Source of the DNA: CAYLLN01 sp040901775
GTDB taxonomy: Bacteria > Planctomycetota > Planctomycetia > Pirellulales > Pirellulaceae
Direction of reading: 5' to 3'
DNA length: 19,562 bases
NCBI GenBank assembly: GCA_040901775.1
Contig: JBBDYF010000189.1
Location: 1 to 19,562 of the forward strand
The notes under the pieces are model-generated. The model worked only from the letters and a program-made list of their open reading frames with translations, had not been told where the DNA came from and ran no database searches. A program made the position numbers and the translations under genes. Below, in pieces: positions 1 to 6,890 of the stretch (its first letter is position 1; each line of letters starts with the position of its first letter).

Positions 1-608
1 TCGTCGTCGCTCACCGCCGTTTGCAGGAAGGTGTCCCAGTTCACCAGCCGCTTGCCGCGATAGATCAGCCCTTTGCTGAACAGGTCGAAGAACGTTTGCC
101 GGACGGCCCGCGAACACCCTTCGTCGAAGGTGAAGCGGAGGCGCTCCCAGTCGCACGAGCAGCCCATCTGTTTGAGCTGCGTCAAGATGCGGGCTTCGTA
201 TTGTACTTTCCACTCCCAGATTCGCTCGACGAGTTTCTCGCGACCCAAATCGTGCCGCGTTTTTCCTTCTTCCTCGCGCAGGCGGCGTTCGACCACTGCC
301 TGGGTGGCGATCCCCGCGTGATCGGTCCCCGGCATCCAGAGCGTGTTGTAGCCCTGCATCCGGCGCATCCGAATTTGGATGTCTTGCAGGGTGTTGTTCA
401 GGGCGTGCCCCAGGTGGAGCGCCCCGGTCACATTCGGCGGCGGGATGACGATGCTGTACGGCCCCTTGGTGGTATCGGGCTGTCCGGCCGCGGGGGGCTC
501 GGCATGAAAGAAGCCGCGCGACTGCCACTCGCCGTATAGTCGGGCTTGCGCCTCGGTGAACTCAAAGCGGTTGGGAAGGGATTCGGGGGAGAACTGCGGC
601 GTATCCAT
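1..608 (-). CDS. valS: Valine--tRNA ligase, N-terminal part (cut by window edge)
   Basis: Charges tRNA-Val with valine in the cytoplasm; class I aminoacyl-tRNA synthetase. The 202 visible N-terminal residues read without a stop to the window edge. They carry the class I signature PPNVTGALHLGHAL (the HIGH-type tetrapeptide HLGH is at about residues 65-68), followed by GYNTLWMPGTDHAGIATQ, both typical of ValRS. The later editing domain and KMSKS loop lie outside the window. The ATG at 608 overlaps the TGA of the DUF4058 gene by one base (TGATG), so translation is probably coupled. With cimA upstream on the same strand this suggests an operon joining branched-chain amino acid synthesis to valine charging. 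Identity is certain from the motifs; the operon is inferred from strand and spacing. Confidence 0.95.
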   Translation of the reverse strand, partial: MDTPQFSPESLPNRFEFTEAQARLYGEWQSRGFFHAEPPAAGQPDTTKGPYSIVIPPPNVTGALHLGHALNNTLQDIQIRMRRMQGYNTLWMPGTDHAGIATQAVVERRLREEEGKTRHDLGREKLVERIWEWKVQYEARILTQLKQMGCSCDWERLRFTFDEGCSRAVRQTFFDLFSKGLIYRGKRLVNWDTFLQTAVSDD

Positions 609-1405
609 CAGAGTTTCTGGTTGAATTGCGAGAGTGTCGAAGCAAGCCAGGCTTCGTCGCCTGGTCGAATCGGAGGTTTGAGGGTCCGATTGTATTTCAA
701 GAGGAGTTGATAAGCCGAGGTGTCATAGACACGCCCGAATCCAACCTGGAGATCTAAGTTCGCGTCGGGATCGCCGTTGCTAAGTGGAATGGCGAGCTTG
801 GGCAGTGGTTGCCGCAACGTCCACTGAATGACATCGATTGCCGGACGACGTTTAACGCGATGCACCATCGCGCAATAGTCGGTCGTGTCGCGCAGCGGCT
901 TGGTCGTAGCGGGGCGAAGCCCCGCGCGGAGCAAATCGATTTCCACGAGATTAGCCGAGCTGCGCAGGAGCGACTCGCGCTTTTCGTTGTACTCTCGGTT
1001 TCCATCGGCGTTCTTGGTCTTATTTGCCGGCGAAAGTAGTTCTATCACGGTCACGATCTCGTTGCTTTCGCGGTCGCGAATGAGCAAATAAGGCTCGCGA
1101 TGCTCGAACGGCATCGGAGCAAAATAAGTTTCGACTTTGTGACCGGTGGCAGGCGCAGTCATGACGGCCACCGCAGACCTTTGCCGATCGTCGGAACCGA
1201 CCTTGACCACATTGACATCTGGAAGAAATTGGTCGATCTCGTCGTCCAAGTGCTCCAGATACACCCGTCGTTCGACGATGGCAACATACTTGGGGATGAT
1301 CTGCGGGACCAATTGAACTTTGATTTCCGACATCAACGTATGGTGAAAATCACCCCACTCTTCCATTTCTAAAAACGGGTCCATTCCCGGAAACGGCGAT
1401 GGCAT
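608..1405 (-). CDS. DUF4058 family protein
   Basis: This 265-aa protein begins MPSPFPGMDPFLE followed by W..FH, the hallmark N-terminus of the DUF4058 family, which is frequent in planctomycetes and cyanobacteria and has no established function. A mid-protein segment (VTVIELLSPANKTK, then a conserved YNEKRESLL) has the acidic-then-lysine spacing seen in PD-(D/E)XK-like folds, but that resemblance is my inference. There is no signal peptide or membrane segment, so it is probably cytoplasmic. The ATG is preceded by AGGAG (plus-strand 1415-1419) at 9 nt spacing, one of the few clear Shine-Dalgarno sites here. It sits 66 bp downstream of cimA and overlaps valS by one base, so it is likely co-transcribed with both. 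A role in amino acid metabolism cannot be read from the sequence. Confidence 0.85.
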   Translation of the reverse strand: MPSPFPGMDPFLEMEEWGDFHHTLMSEIKVQLVPQIIPKYVAIVERRVYLEHLDDEIDQFLPDVNVVKVGSDDRQRSAVAVMTAPATGHKVETYFAPMPFEHREPYLLIRDRESNEIVTVIELLSPANKTKNADGNREYNEKRESLLRSSANLVEIDLLRAGLRPATTKPLRDTTDYCAMVHRVKRRPAIDVIQWTLRQPLPKLAIPLSNGDPDANLDLQVGFGRVYDTSAYQLLLKYNRTLKPPIRPGDEAWLASTLSQFNQKL

Positions 1406-1423
1406 GGCAATGTACTCCTAGCT

Positions 1424-1449
1424 GAGTTCTCCGTATGGGAGTTCTCCGT
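1424..1449. repeat. Short direct repeat between cimA and the DUF4058 gene
   Basis: The 11-mer GAGTTCTCCGT occurs at 1424-1434 and again at 1439-1449, a 15-bp period. It fills part of the 66-bp gap between cimA and the DUF4058 gene, just upstream of the AGGAG site. No function is evident. It resembles the TCCG-type repeats seen before sufC. Confidence 0.6.
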
Positions 1450-1471
1450 GGCGACGCTGGTCCCACCCATT

Positions 1472-3052
1472 CTAACCGCCCGCCGCCGCTTCGTCCTTGG
1501 CCAGCTTGTACTCGATCGCATCGACCAGCGCCAGCCAACTCGCTTCAATGATGTTCTCGCTGACGCCGATCGTTCCCCAGACGTTGTGGTGGTCGGCCGA
1601 TTCGATAATTACCCGAATCCGGGCCGCCGTGCCCGCCTCGCTGTTGACGACCCGTACCTTGTAGTCGATCAGCCGCATCTCGGAGAGGCCGGGAAAGTCG
1701 CCGGTCAGGGCCTTCCGCATGGCGGCGTCGAGGGCGTTCACCGGGCCGTCCCCTTCGGCCACTTCGTGCCGCTCCTGCCCCTTCACCCGCAGCTTGATCG
1801 TCGCTTCGGTCACCGGCTGGCCGTCCCCCAGGGTGCTCACCGCCACGGAATATTTGTTCCGCTGGAAGTGCGGCTGGAACAGGCCGGCCGCCCGGCGGAC
1901 GAGCATGTCGAACGACGCCTCAGCCGCCTCGAACTGATAGCCCTGCGCCTCGAGATCGACCACCTGCTTCAATATCTTGTCCATCAACAGCTTGTCGTCG
2001 GTCAGCTTGTGCCGGGCGGTCAAGGCGGCGATGTTCGAACGGCCCGAAAGCTCGCTCACCAGGATCCGCCGCTCGTTGCCGACCAGCGCCGGGTCGAGAT
2101 GCTCGTAGCTGCTGGTCGCCCGCGCGATCGCGTGAACGTGCATTCCCCCTTTGTGGGCGAAAGCGCTTTGGCCGACGAACGGCTGTCCGTTCCGGTGGTT
2201 CATATTGGCGGTCTCATAGACGAACCGCGACAGCTCGGTCAGATGCGTCAGCGACCGTCCGCCCAAAACCTGATACCTTTTTTTCAGCCCCAGGATGGCC
2301 ATCACGCTGATCAGGTCGGCATTGCCGCACCGCTCGCCGATGCCGTTGATCGTTCCCTGAACCTGCACCGCGCCGGCATCGACCCCGGCCAGCGAATTGG
2401 CCACCGCCAGCTCGCAATCGTTGTGTGTATGAATGCCGACAGGAACGCCCAACGGCTGCAAGGCCCGGATCGCGGCCTGAGTATGCTGGGCAATCGACTC
2501 GGGCAGGGTTCCCCCGTTGGTGTCGCACAGGATGACGAGCTTGGCCCCCGCCTGGGCCGCGGCCAGAATCGTCTGCGCGGCGTACTCGGGGTTTGCCGTC
2601 AGACCGTCGAAAAAGTGCTCGGCGTCGTAGAACACCTCGCGTCCCTGGCTCGCCAGGTAGCCGACCGTCTCGGCGATCATGTCGAGATTTTCCTGCAAGC
2701 TCACCCGCAGGACTTCCGTCACATGGAAGTCCGACGTTTTGCCGACGATAGTCACCACCGGAGTCTCGGCCGCGATCAACGCTTGAATCCCCGGATCGTC
2801 CGCCGCCTTTAGCCCGCGGCGGCGGGTCATGCCAAAGGCGCACACCTTGCTGTGGCTCAGCGGCAACTGGCGGACCCGCTGAAAATACTCGGTGTCCTTG
2901 GGGTTGCTGGCGGGGTAGCCCCCCTCGACGTAATCGATCCCCAGTTCGTCCAGCCGGCGGGTGATCTGCAGCTTGTCCTCGAGCGACAGGCTGACTCCTT
3001 CGCCTTGGGTGCCGTCGCGGAGCGTGGTGTCGTAGATTTGGATGCTTCGCAT
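1472..3052 (-). CDS. cimA: Citramalate synthase (LeuA/homocitrate synthase superfamily)
   Basis: Condenses pyruvate with acetyl-CoA to (R)-citramalate, the first step of the threonine-independent route to 2-oxobutanoate and isoleucine. The 526-aa product starts MRSIQIYDTTLRDGTQGEG, with the metal-binding DTTLRDG motif of the HMGL-like TIM barrel. It continues with EGGYPASNPKD and, further on, the metal-ligand segment GIHTHNDCELAVANSL. The C-terminal ~130 residues (from about 390) form a LeuA-type allosteric domain, so end-product feedback is likely. The overall pattern fits the CimA subfamily better than 2-isopropylmalate synthase. I chose the ATG at 3052; a TTG at 3076 would add eight residues that look like repeat DNA. 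It lies downstream of a leader ORF and terminator, and is followed by a DUF4058 gene and valS. Substrate specificity is inferred from subfamily resemblance. Confidence 0.88.
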   Translation of the reverse strand: MRSIQIYDTTLRDGTQGEGVSLSLEDKLQITRRLDELGIDYVEGGYPASNPKDTEYFQRVRQLPLSHSKVCAFGMTRRRGLKAADDPGIQALIAAETPVVTIVGKTSDFHVTEVLRVSLQENLDMIAETVGYLASQGREVFYDAEHFFDGLTANPEYAAQTILAAAQAGAKLVILCDTNGGTLPESIAQHTQAAIRALQPLGVPVGIHTHNDCELAVANSLAGVDAGAVQVQGTINGIGERCGNADLISVMAILGLKKRYQVLGGRSLTHLTELSRFVYETANMNHRNGQPFVGQSAFAHKGGMHVHAIARATSSYEHLDPALVGNERRILVSELSGRSNIAALTARHKLTDDKLLMDKILKQVVDLEAQGYQFEAAEASFDMLVRRAAGLFQPHFQRNKYSVAVSTLGDGQPVTEATIKLRVKGQERHEVAEGDGPVNALDAAMRKALTGDFPGLSEMRLIDYKVRVVNSEAGTAARIRVIIESADHHNVWGTIGVSENIIEASWLALVDAIEYKLAKDEAAAGG

Positions 3053-3062
3053 GGCAAGAACA

Positions 3063-3140
3063 GTTTCAGGTTGCAAGCTCCAAGTTCCAAGTTTCAGGTT
3101 CCAGGATTCAACTTGAAACCTGAAACATGGAACTTGAAAC
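3063..3140. repeat. Period-7 palindromic repeat in the cimA leader
   Basis: The stretch can be cut into consecutive heptamers such as TTCAGGT, TCCAAGT, TCCAAGT, TTCAGGT, TCCAGGA, then TGAAACC, TGAAACA, TGGAACT, TGAAACT. The second half is the inverse complement of the first. The core is an inverted repeat with 20-bp arms, 3081-3100 and 3117-3136, one mismatch, and a 16-nt loop. It lies 28 nt upstream of the cimA ATG, between the terminator hairpin and the gene, so the mRNA would carry a long hairpin close to the ribosome binding region. Confidence 0.85.
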
Positions 3141-3154
3141 TCTGCCTCGTTAAA

Positions 3155-3190
3155 TAAAAAAGCCCTGAAACCGCCAGGGGTTTCAGGGCT
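3155..3190 (-). terminator. Intrinsic terminator / attenuator hairpin before cimA
   Basis: A perfect 12-bp inverted repeat (AGCCCTGAAACC at 3161-3172 and its complement at 3179-3190, 6-nt loop) is followed on the minus strand by six T residues and ATTT. This is a strong Rho-independent terminator oriented with cimA and lying upstream of it. No other minus-strand gene than the short leader ORF precedes it, which suggests an attenuator rather than the end of a neighbouring operon. Confidence 0.88.
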
Positions 3191-3218
3191 TGCTTGATTT
3201 CGGTGATCTAACCGCTCG

Positions 3219-3230
3219 GCCCTTAAACCC
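3219..3230 (-). promoter_or_regulatory. Candidate antiterminator segment
   Basis: On the minus strand this reads GGGTTTAAGGGC. It is complementary at 11 of 12 positions to the 5' arm of the terminator hairpin (minus strand of 3178-3189). It includes the TAA stop of the leader ORF at 3223-3225, so a ribosome finishing the leader would mask it, while a ribosome stalled upstream would leave it free to pair and block terminator formation. Pairing is seen by hand; function is inferred. Confidence 0.6.
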
Positions 3231-3315
3231 GGAGGCTTCCAATAATCATCGCGACCTGGGCCACGCCGACGCGAGTCGGCTGCGGAAGAATCGTATTATA
3301 GGAAGTTTGGGTCAT
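3223..3315 (-). CDS. Candidate cimA leader peptide (30 aa)
   Basis: A 30-codon ORF between the promoter and the terminator upstream of cimA. Branched-chain residues make up 9 of 30 positions: Ile9, Leu10, Val16, Val18, Val21, Ile24, Ile25, Leu28 and Val30. The tandem ATT ATT isoleucine codons at 24-25 lie four codons before the point where the candidate antiterminator begins. This is the arrangement of leader peptides controlling branched-chain biosynthetic operons in other bacteria, and the downstream genes are an isoleucine-pathway enzyme and valS. An in-frame ATG at 3342 would extend it to 39 codons, but lies only about 6 nt from the predicted transcription start. No clear Shine-Dalgarno precedes either start, and a perfect TATAAT (minus strand, 3295-3300) inside the ORF leaves room for an alternative internal promoter. 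Translation is unproven. Confidence 0.55.
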   Translation of the reverse strand: MTQTSYNTILPQPTRVGVAQVAMIIGSLRV

Positions 3316-3354
3316 GGCTGAAGTCGGATTCAACGTCGGCATTCGTTGGAATAA

Positions 3355-3383
3355 ACCCTATGTCCTGAACGCGGGGCTGTCAA
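3355..3383 (-). promoter_or_regulatory. Sigma70-type promoter of the cimA leader operon
   Basis: On the minus strand a perfect TTGACA (-35, plus 3378-3383) is followed after exactly 17 bp by TAGGGT (-10, plus 3355-3360). The predicted start of transcription is near 3348, about 33 nt upstream of the leader ATG at 3315 and about 300 nt upstream of cimA. The weak -10 is the main doubt. Confidence 0.55.
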
Positions 3384-3518
3384 CGGCGGGAAATCTGGCG
3401 AGCGGGAGGGGGTGCAAGTCGCGGTTTGCAGATTGGCCTGGAGTGGGATTGCTAGAAGGGGGGTAAGTTGTGTGCTGTGAATTGAGGCGGAGGTTAAAGA
3501 CAGGCAAAGGAGCCAAGG
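3384..3518. other. Intergenic segment between cimA promoter and transposase remnant
   Basis: No coding, tRNA or repeat signal was found. It is purine-rich on the plus strand towards 3518 (AAAGGAGCCAAGG directly before the ATG) and may hold the decayed left end of the insertion sequence, though I could not identify an inverted terminal repeat. Confidence 0.4.
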
Positions 3519-4044
3519 ATGGCAAGAAACAAGGCGCTTGAGGAACGGGTGAAGACGTTGGTTGCGGAGATGCTGGCAGAGGAAGAAGGGGAAGGCCCGC
3601 TGGACAACATCAACGACATCGAAGACGCGATGGTTCGGGTTGGTGACCTGGTGGCTCGCGAGTTCGGCGTGCAGGCGCTGGCCGCTCATACCCGTCCGCT
3701 GTCTGAGGATCCCTGCTGTCCTGAATGTGGACATGTGGGGGAGCACCTCGGGAAAAGAGAGCGCGAGTTAATCACTCGCCGGGGCGAAGTTCCCCTCAGC
3801 GAAGCGAAGTGCCGCTGCCCCAAATGCTGAGCATGACCAGTGAAGTGTCGGCGACGGATTCTTGCCCCGAGCTTCCCGCAACATTCTGTGATCCCGGAAA
3901 AATGCGCGAGATTGCCAGGGAAATCAAGGGTTTTACGAGTGAGTCCCAGGTCTCGAATAAGGCGGACGAAGAGAAGGCCGACGAAGAGGCCGGTCCCGAT
4001 TTCAAAGAGCGCATCGGACGACCAGAGATGCTGGTCAAAAGTTC
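3519..4044 (+). pseudogene. Degenerate ISKra4-family transposase
   Basis: The first 103 codons (3519-3830) read as the N-terminus of an ISKra4-type transposase. They contain an acidic helical start, then a zinc-ribbon-like CCPECGHVG, an ITRRGEVPLSEAKCRCPKC segment, and a stop. In a different frame, from about 3827, the sequence resembles the central part of the same family: CPELPATFCDPGKMREIAREIKG, an acidic linker, and GRPEMLVKS. After about 4044 similarity ends. I read this as one transposase that lost the segment between the zinc ribbon and the middle domain by an out-of-frame internal deletion and also lost its catalytic C-terminus. It cannot be an active transposase. A good Shine-Dalgarno (AAAGGAG) still precedes the ATG. 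Family assignment is from remembered family patterns, not a search. Confidence 0.65.
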
Positions 4045-4202
4045 TGGTCCGAAGGCGCCTGGCATCCCGCAATCTTTGCCCAGCCGGAATTTCCCTCCAC
4101 CTGCCGGCCACACCCTGCCGATGCAACACAGACACACCCGGGCGATCCGGTCGGCTGCGCGCCCGGCTTGCATCCGGGACGACTCGTTGTGGAGAGAGGG
4201 CC
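4045..4202. other. Spacer between transposase remnant and DUF900 gene
   Basis: About 160 bp without recognisable coding signal. The GGAGAGAGGG run at 4190-4200 close to the ATG may serve as a ribosome binding region. No convincing promoter hexamer pair was found. Confidence 0.35.
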
Positions 4203-6137
4203 ATGGAAAGGAGTCTGTGGATTTCCTGGAGCCTGTTGGCCAGTCTGGCATTGGGCTGCGCCCAAGAGCCGCCGGAGCAGATCGCTCGTCGGCCGGGCCA
4301 AGAAGCTGAAGCAACGCCACACGGCGATTCCCACTTTGTCGTTCGCCCGCTCGATCCGGTGAATACTTCGGCGACACCCGCCGCTGGATTTTCCGCGGTT
4401 GGGCCAACGGCGGTCGATTCGCATCCCGCTAGCGAGCCGCTCCCCCTCGATCCGCCAGAGTGGCAGCCATCGCCGGCGCCACCGCTGGCCGAGGAACCAT
4501 GGAGTCCAGAATTCGAGCTCGCGGAGCCGGGGTCCGACATGACCCCCGTTCCGTCGCCGGTGGACGCAGCCTTCAACCCACTTCGTCTGGAAGTCGCGCC
4601 TCCGCCTGTTCTTTCCAGAAGCAATCCATTGCGCGCGATGCGCGCGACCCAGAGCTTTAGCGCCGCGCCGCGGATGGCCGAGCGTTCGACGGGCGAGACC
4701 CCGTTTCCCACCGCCGAAGCCGTTGCGCCACCCACATTCCTAGCCGGCGAAGCGCCATCCGAGCCCGATTCGCCCGCCGCGTCGTTTCCCCAGACCGCGA
4801 GTCCTGCTTCGCCAGCACCTCCTGCCGGAGGAGCAGCGCCCGCCGATACGGTTCCCAGGGCGGTCTTCGCGCCAGAACCTGCGCCCGTCGATCCCGCGGC
4901 CAGCTACGACACGATTCAGGTCTTTTATGGGACCGATCGCCAGGCGATCGAGCCGCCCCTGGATAATCTGCCCGAACGGATTTCGCGCTTCCTGCCGGCC
5001 GCCATCGGCGCGCTAATCACACTCAGCCTGTGCCTCGTCGCGGCTGCGCGGCGCAAGCCGGCAATGTGGGTGCTCGCTTGCTGCGGCGTTTTGGTCAGCC
5101 TGGCTCTCGGTTACCAGGCGGCCAGCGGAACGCTGACAGCGGTTCGAAGTGCCGACCGGTCCGGGCCGCAATATACGAGCGGCCGCGCGATCGGTGGCGA
5201 AGTGCAACTGGGCGTTTGCGACGTGACCATTCCCCGCACGCACCAGGTGGGAGAGCTCGAGTCCCCCTCGATTTTGAGGCTGGAAGTCAAAGCCGATGCC
5301 GCCCGGCACGTTGTCCTGAGCAAGACCCAACGGCTGGAAGACGAACGGTTCTACGAGCTGCTGCGCGAGCGCGTGGCGGCCTCCCCGCGGAAGGAGCTAT
5401 TCATTTTCGTGCATGGCTTCAACGTGTCGTTCGAGGACGCCGCCCGCCGAACCGCGCAGATTCATACCGACGTGAAGTTCGCAGGGGCTCCGATCTTCTT
5501 CAGTTGGCCGGCGCACGACAAGTTCATCCTGACCTACAACGCCGACGCCCAAAACGTGGCCTGGAGCGTCTCCCATCTGAAGCAATTCCTGCTCGGCGTC
5601 ACCAAAAACAGCCGGGCCGAGTCGATCAACCTGATCGCGCACAGCATGGGAAACCGGGCGCTCACCGCGGCGCTCAAGCAGTTGCATCTCGAACTGCGCG
5701 ACCAGGCGAAGCTGTTCAACCAGGTGATCCTGGCCGCGCCCGATATCGACGCCGACGAATTTCGCCACAGCATCGCGCCCGCCCTGACCCAGACGGCCGA
5801 GCGTATCACGCTGTATGCCTCGTCTCGCGACGAGGCGCTGGCGGCTTCGCAACTGGTGCATCGCGGCCCGCGCGCGGGCGACGCCGGTCGCGGACTGGTG
5901 GTGATTGCCGGCATCGACACGATCGACGTCACCGCCATCGACACCAGCCCCTGGGGGCACAGTTATTATGGCAGTTCGGATCCGGTGCTCCGCGACCTGG
6001 GGTTGTTGCTCATGCAGTCGATGGCCCCGACGCAGCGCGCGTGGCTGGCTCGGGCCGAACTCGACGGCTTGCCGTACTGGGTCTTTCAGCCAGCCACTGC
6101 CAGCACGGCAAGGGTTCCCAGCGGCGAACCGCGCTAA
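4203..6137 (+). CDS. Lipoprotein-type DUF900 alpha/beta hydrolase with internal membrane helices
   Basis: A 644-aa predicted serine hydrolase of the DUF900 (PF05990) group; its substrate is unknown. The ATG at 4203 is chosen because it opens a lipoprotein signal peptide, MERSLWISWSLLASLALGC, with the lipidated Cys at 19. A Pro/Ala-rich linker covers about residues 20-230. The hydrolase starts at YDTIQVFYGTDR (235-246). It is then interrupted by two hydrophobic helices (about 263-281 and 288-308), and resumes with LGVCDVTIPRTHQVGELE. The catalytic triad is probably Ser481 in AHSMGN, Asp514 in APDIDADEF and His586 in WGHSYYG, with HGFNVSF (404 on) as the oxyanion-hole region. The reading frame is open upstream to 3840, but those codons overlap transposase debris. 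It ends convergent with fthC and looks monocistronic. Fold and triad are well supported; localisation is inferred. Confidence 0.85.
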   Translation: MERSLWISWSLLASLALGCAQEPPEQIARRPGQEAEATPHGDSHFVVRPLDPVNTSATPAAGFSAVGPTAVDSHPASEPLPLDPPEWQPSPAPPLAEEPWSPEFELAEPGSDMTPVPSPVDAAFNPLRLEVAPPPVLSRSNPLRAMRATQSFSAAPRMAERSTGETPFPTAEAVAPPTFLAGEAPSEPDSPAASFPQTASPASPAPPAGGAAPADTVPRAVFAPEPAPVDPAASYDTIQVFYGTDRQAIEPPLDNLPERISRFLPAAIGALITLSLCLVAAARRKPAMWVLACCGVLVSLALGYQAASGTLTAVRSADRSGPQYTSGRAIGGEVQLGVCDVTIPRTHQVGELESPSILRLEVKADAARHVVLSKTQRLEDERFYELLRERVAASPRKELFIFVHGFNVSFEDAARRTAQIHTDVKFAGAPIFFSWPAHDKFILTYNADAQNVAWSVSHLKQFLLGVTKNSRAESINLIAHSMGNRALTAALKQLHLELRDQAKLFNQVILAAPDIDADEFRHSIAPALTQTAERITLYASSRDEALAASQLVHRGPRAGDAGRGLVVIAGIDTIDVTAIDTSPWGHSYYGSSDPVLRDLGLLLMQSMAPTQRAWLARAELDGLPYWVFQPATASTARVPSGEPR

Positions 6138-6194
6138 GCTCGCCGCGCTCGAGCAAGGCATTGCCCGCCATGCCACTGCCGATCGTTCGATCCG

Positions 6195-6791
6195 TTAGAT
6201 TCGTGGCTGACGGCCCTGGCCCCGGTAAATGCCGCTTTCGGTGATGATAAAATCGAGCCGCACGTCGTGCGCTTCCAGGGGAACCTGGTCGAACAGTTGG
6301 CATTCAAACGCCAGGCCCACCAGCGTCGCGTCCGGGCGGGCTTCGGCCAGCAGGCGGTCGAAATAGCCCATCCCGTGCCCCAACCGGCCTCCGCGGCGGT
6401 CGAAAGCCACCCCTGGAACGACGATCAGATCGAGTTCGGCCGGTTCGACAATCCGCTCGGGCCGCTCGCGCAAGTCCCCCCGCGGCTCTAAAATGGCAAA
6501 GGCGCCGCGGTCGAGTTCGCAGGCTGCTTGCAGGTGAAACAACCGCAGCCGGTCGTTTTCGCACCAGGGGACGACGATCCGCTTGTCTTGCAGAAGCAGG
6601 TCCGGCAGTGCGTGCCGGGTGCGAACCTCGCTCCGCACGTCCAAATAGATCAGCACCGCGCGTGCGGCGGCGAACTCAGGCAGGGCGACGAGTCTCTCGA
6701 CAATCTGGCGGCTCAGTTCGTCTTTATTCTCCTGCACGGCACGGCGATCCAAGGCGAGCCGGCGGAGCGATGGTTTCGATTGCACAAGCAT
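6195..6791 (-). CDS. fthC: 5-formyltetrahydrofolate cyclo-ligase
   Basis: ATP-dependent conversion of 5-formyl-THF to 5,10-methenyl-THF, a cytoplasmic folate-salvage step (EC 6.3.3.2; also called ygfA/MTHFS). The 198-aa length is normal for the family. The signature VVPGVAFDRRGGRLGHGMGY followed by FDRLL forms the ATP/phosphate-binding loop, and the N-terminal LRRLALDRRAV matches the lysine/arginine-rich start of the family. The C-terminus has DVRLDFIITESGIY, like the usual D..VTE..V end. The gene is convergent with the DUF900 gene (57 bp between stops, no terminator hairpin seen) and divergent from dus, with a 99-bp shared upstream region. No 6S RNA-like structure, often linked to this gene in proteobacteria, was recognised next to it. 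Confidence 0.93.
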   Translation of the reverse strand: MLVQSKPSLRRLALDRRAVQENKDELSRQIVERLVALPEFAAARAVLIYLDVRSEVRTRHALPDLLLQDKRIVVPWCENDRLRLFHLQAACELDRGAFAILEPRGDLRERPERIVEPAELDLIVVPGVAFDRRGGRLGHGMGYFDRLLAEARPDATLVGLAFECQLFDQVPLEAHDVRLDFIITESGIYRGQGRQPRI

Positions 6792-6890
6792 TTATTCAAC
6801 CCAACCCCGAGTCCCGAACCTTTCGCCCCGAAACCCCAGCCCCGTCCCCTCGCCCTTGGCGCGGGTTCCGCCGACCCCCACACTAACTTC

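Noticed and set aside
1448..2812. Long plus-strand open frame (454 codons) opposite cimA
   Set aside because: It is a GC-driven antisense shadow: the minus strand encodes a complete citramalate synthase with all motifs, and the plus-strand translation resembles no family.
3295..3300. Perfect TATAAT on the minus strand as the main cimA promoter
   Set aside because: It lies inside the leader ORF and has no convincing -35 at 16-18 bp. The TTGACA-17-TAGGGT pair upstream is better placed, though an internal promoter cannot be excluded.
3355..3383. T-box riboswitch as the regulator of the cimA leader
   Set aside because: No AGGGTGGNACCGCG-like T-box sequence or stem I specifier-loop pattern is visible in the ~300-nt leader; the short ORF with overlapping pairing fits attenuation better.
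3840..4202. Using the in-frame ATG at 3840 as start of the DUF900 protein
   Set aside because: The added 121 residues overlap transposase debris in another frame and would bury the lipoprotein signal peptide that begins at 4203.
5030..6244. 404-codon plus-strand frame overlapping the DUF900 gene
   Set aside because: Its arginine/proline-rich translation is typical of an off-frame reading of GC-rich coding DNA; the DUF900 frame contains the conserved triad.
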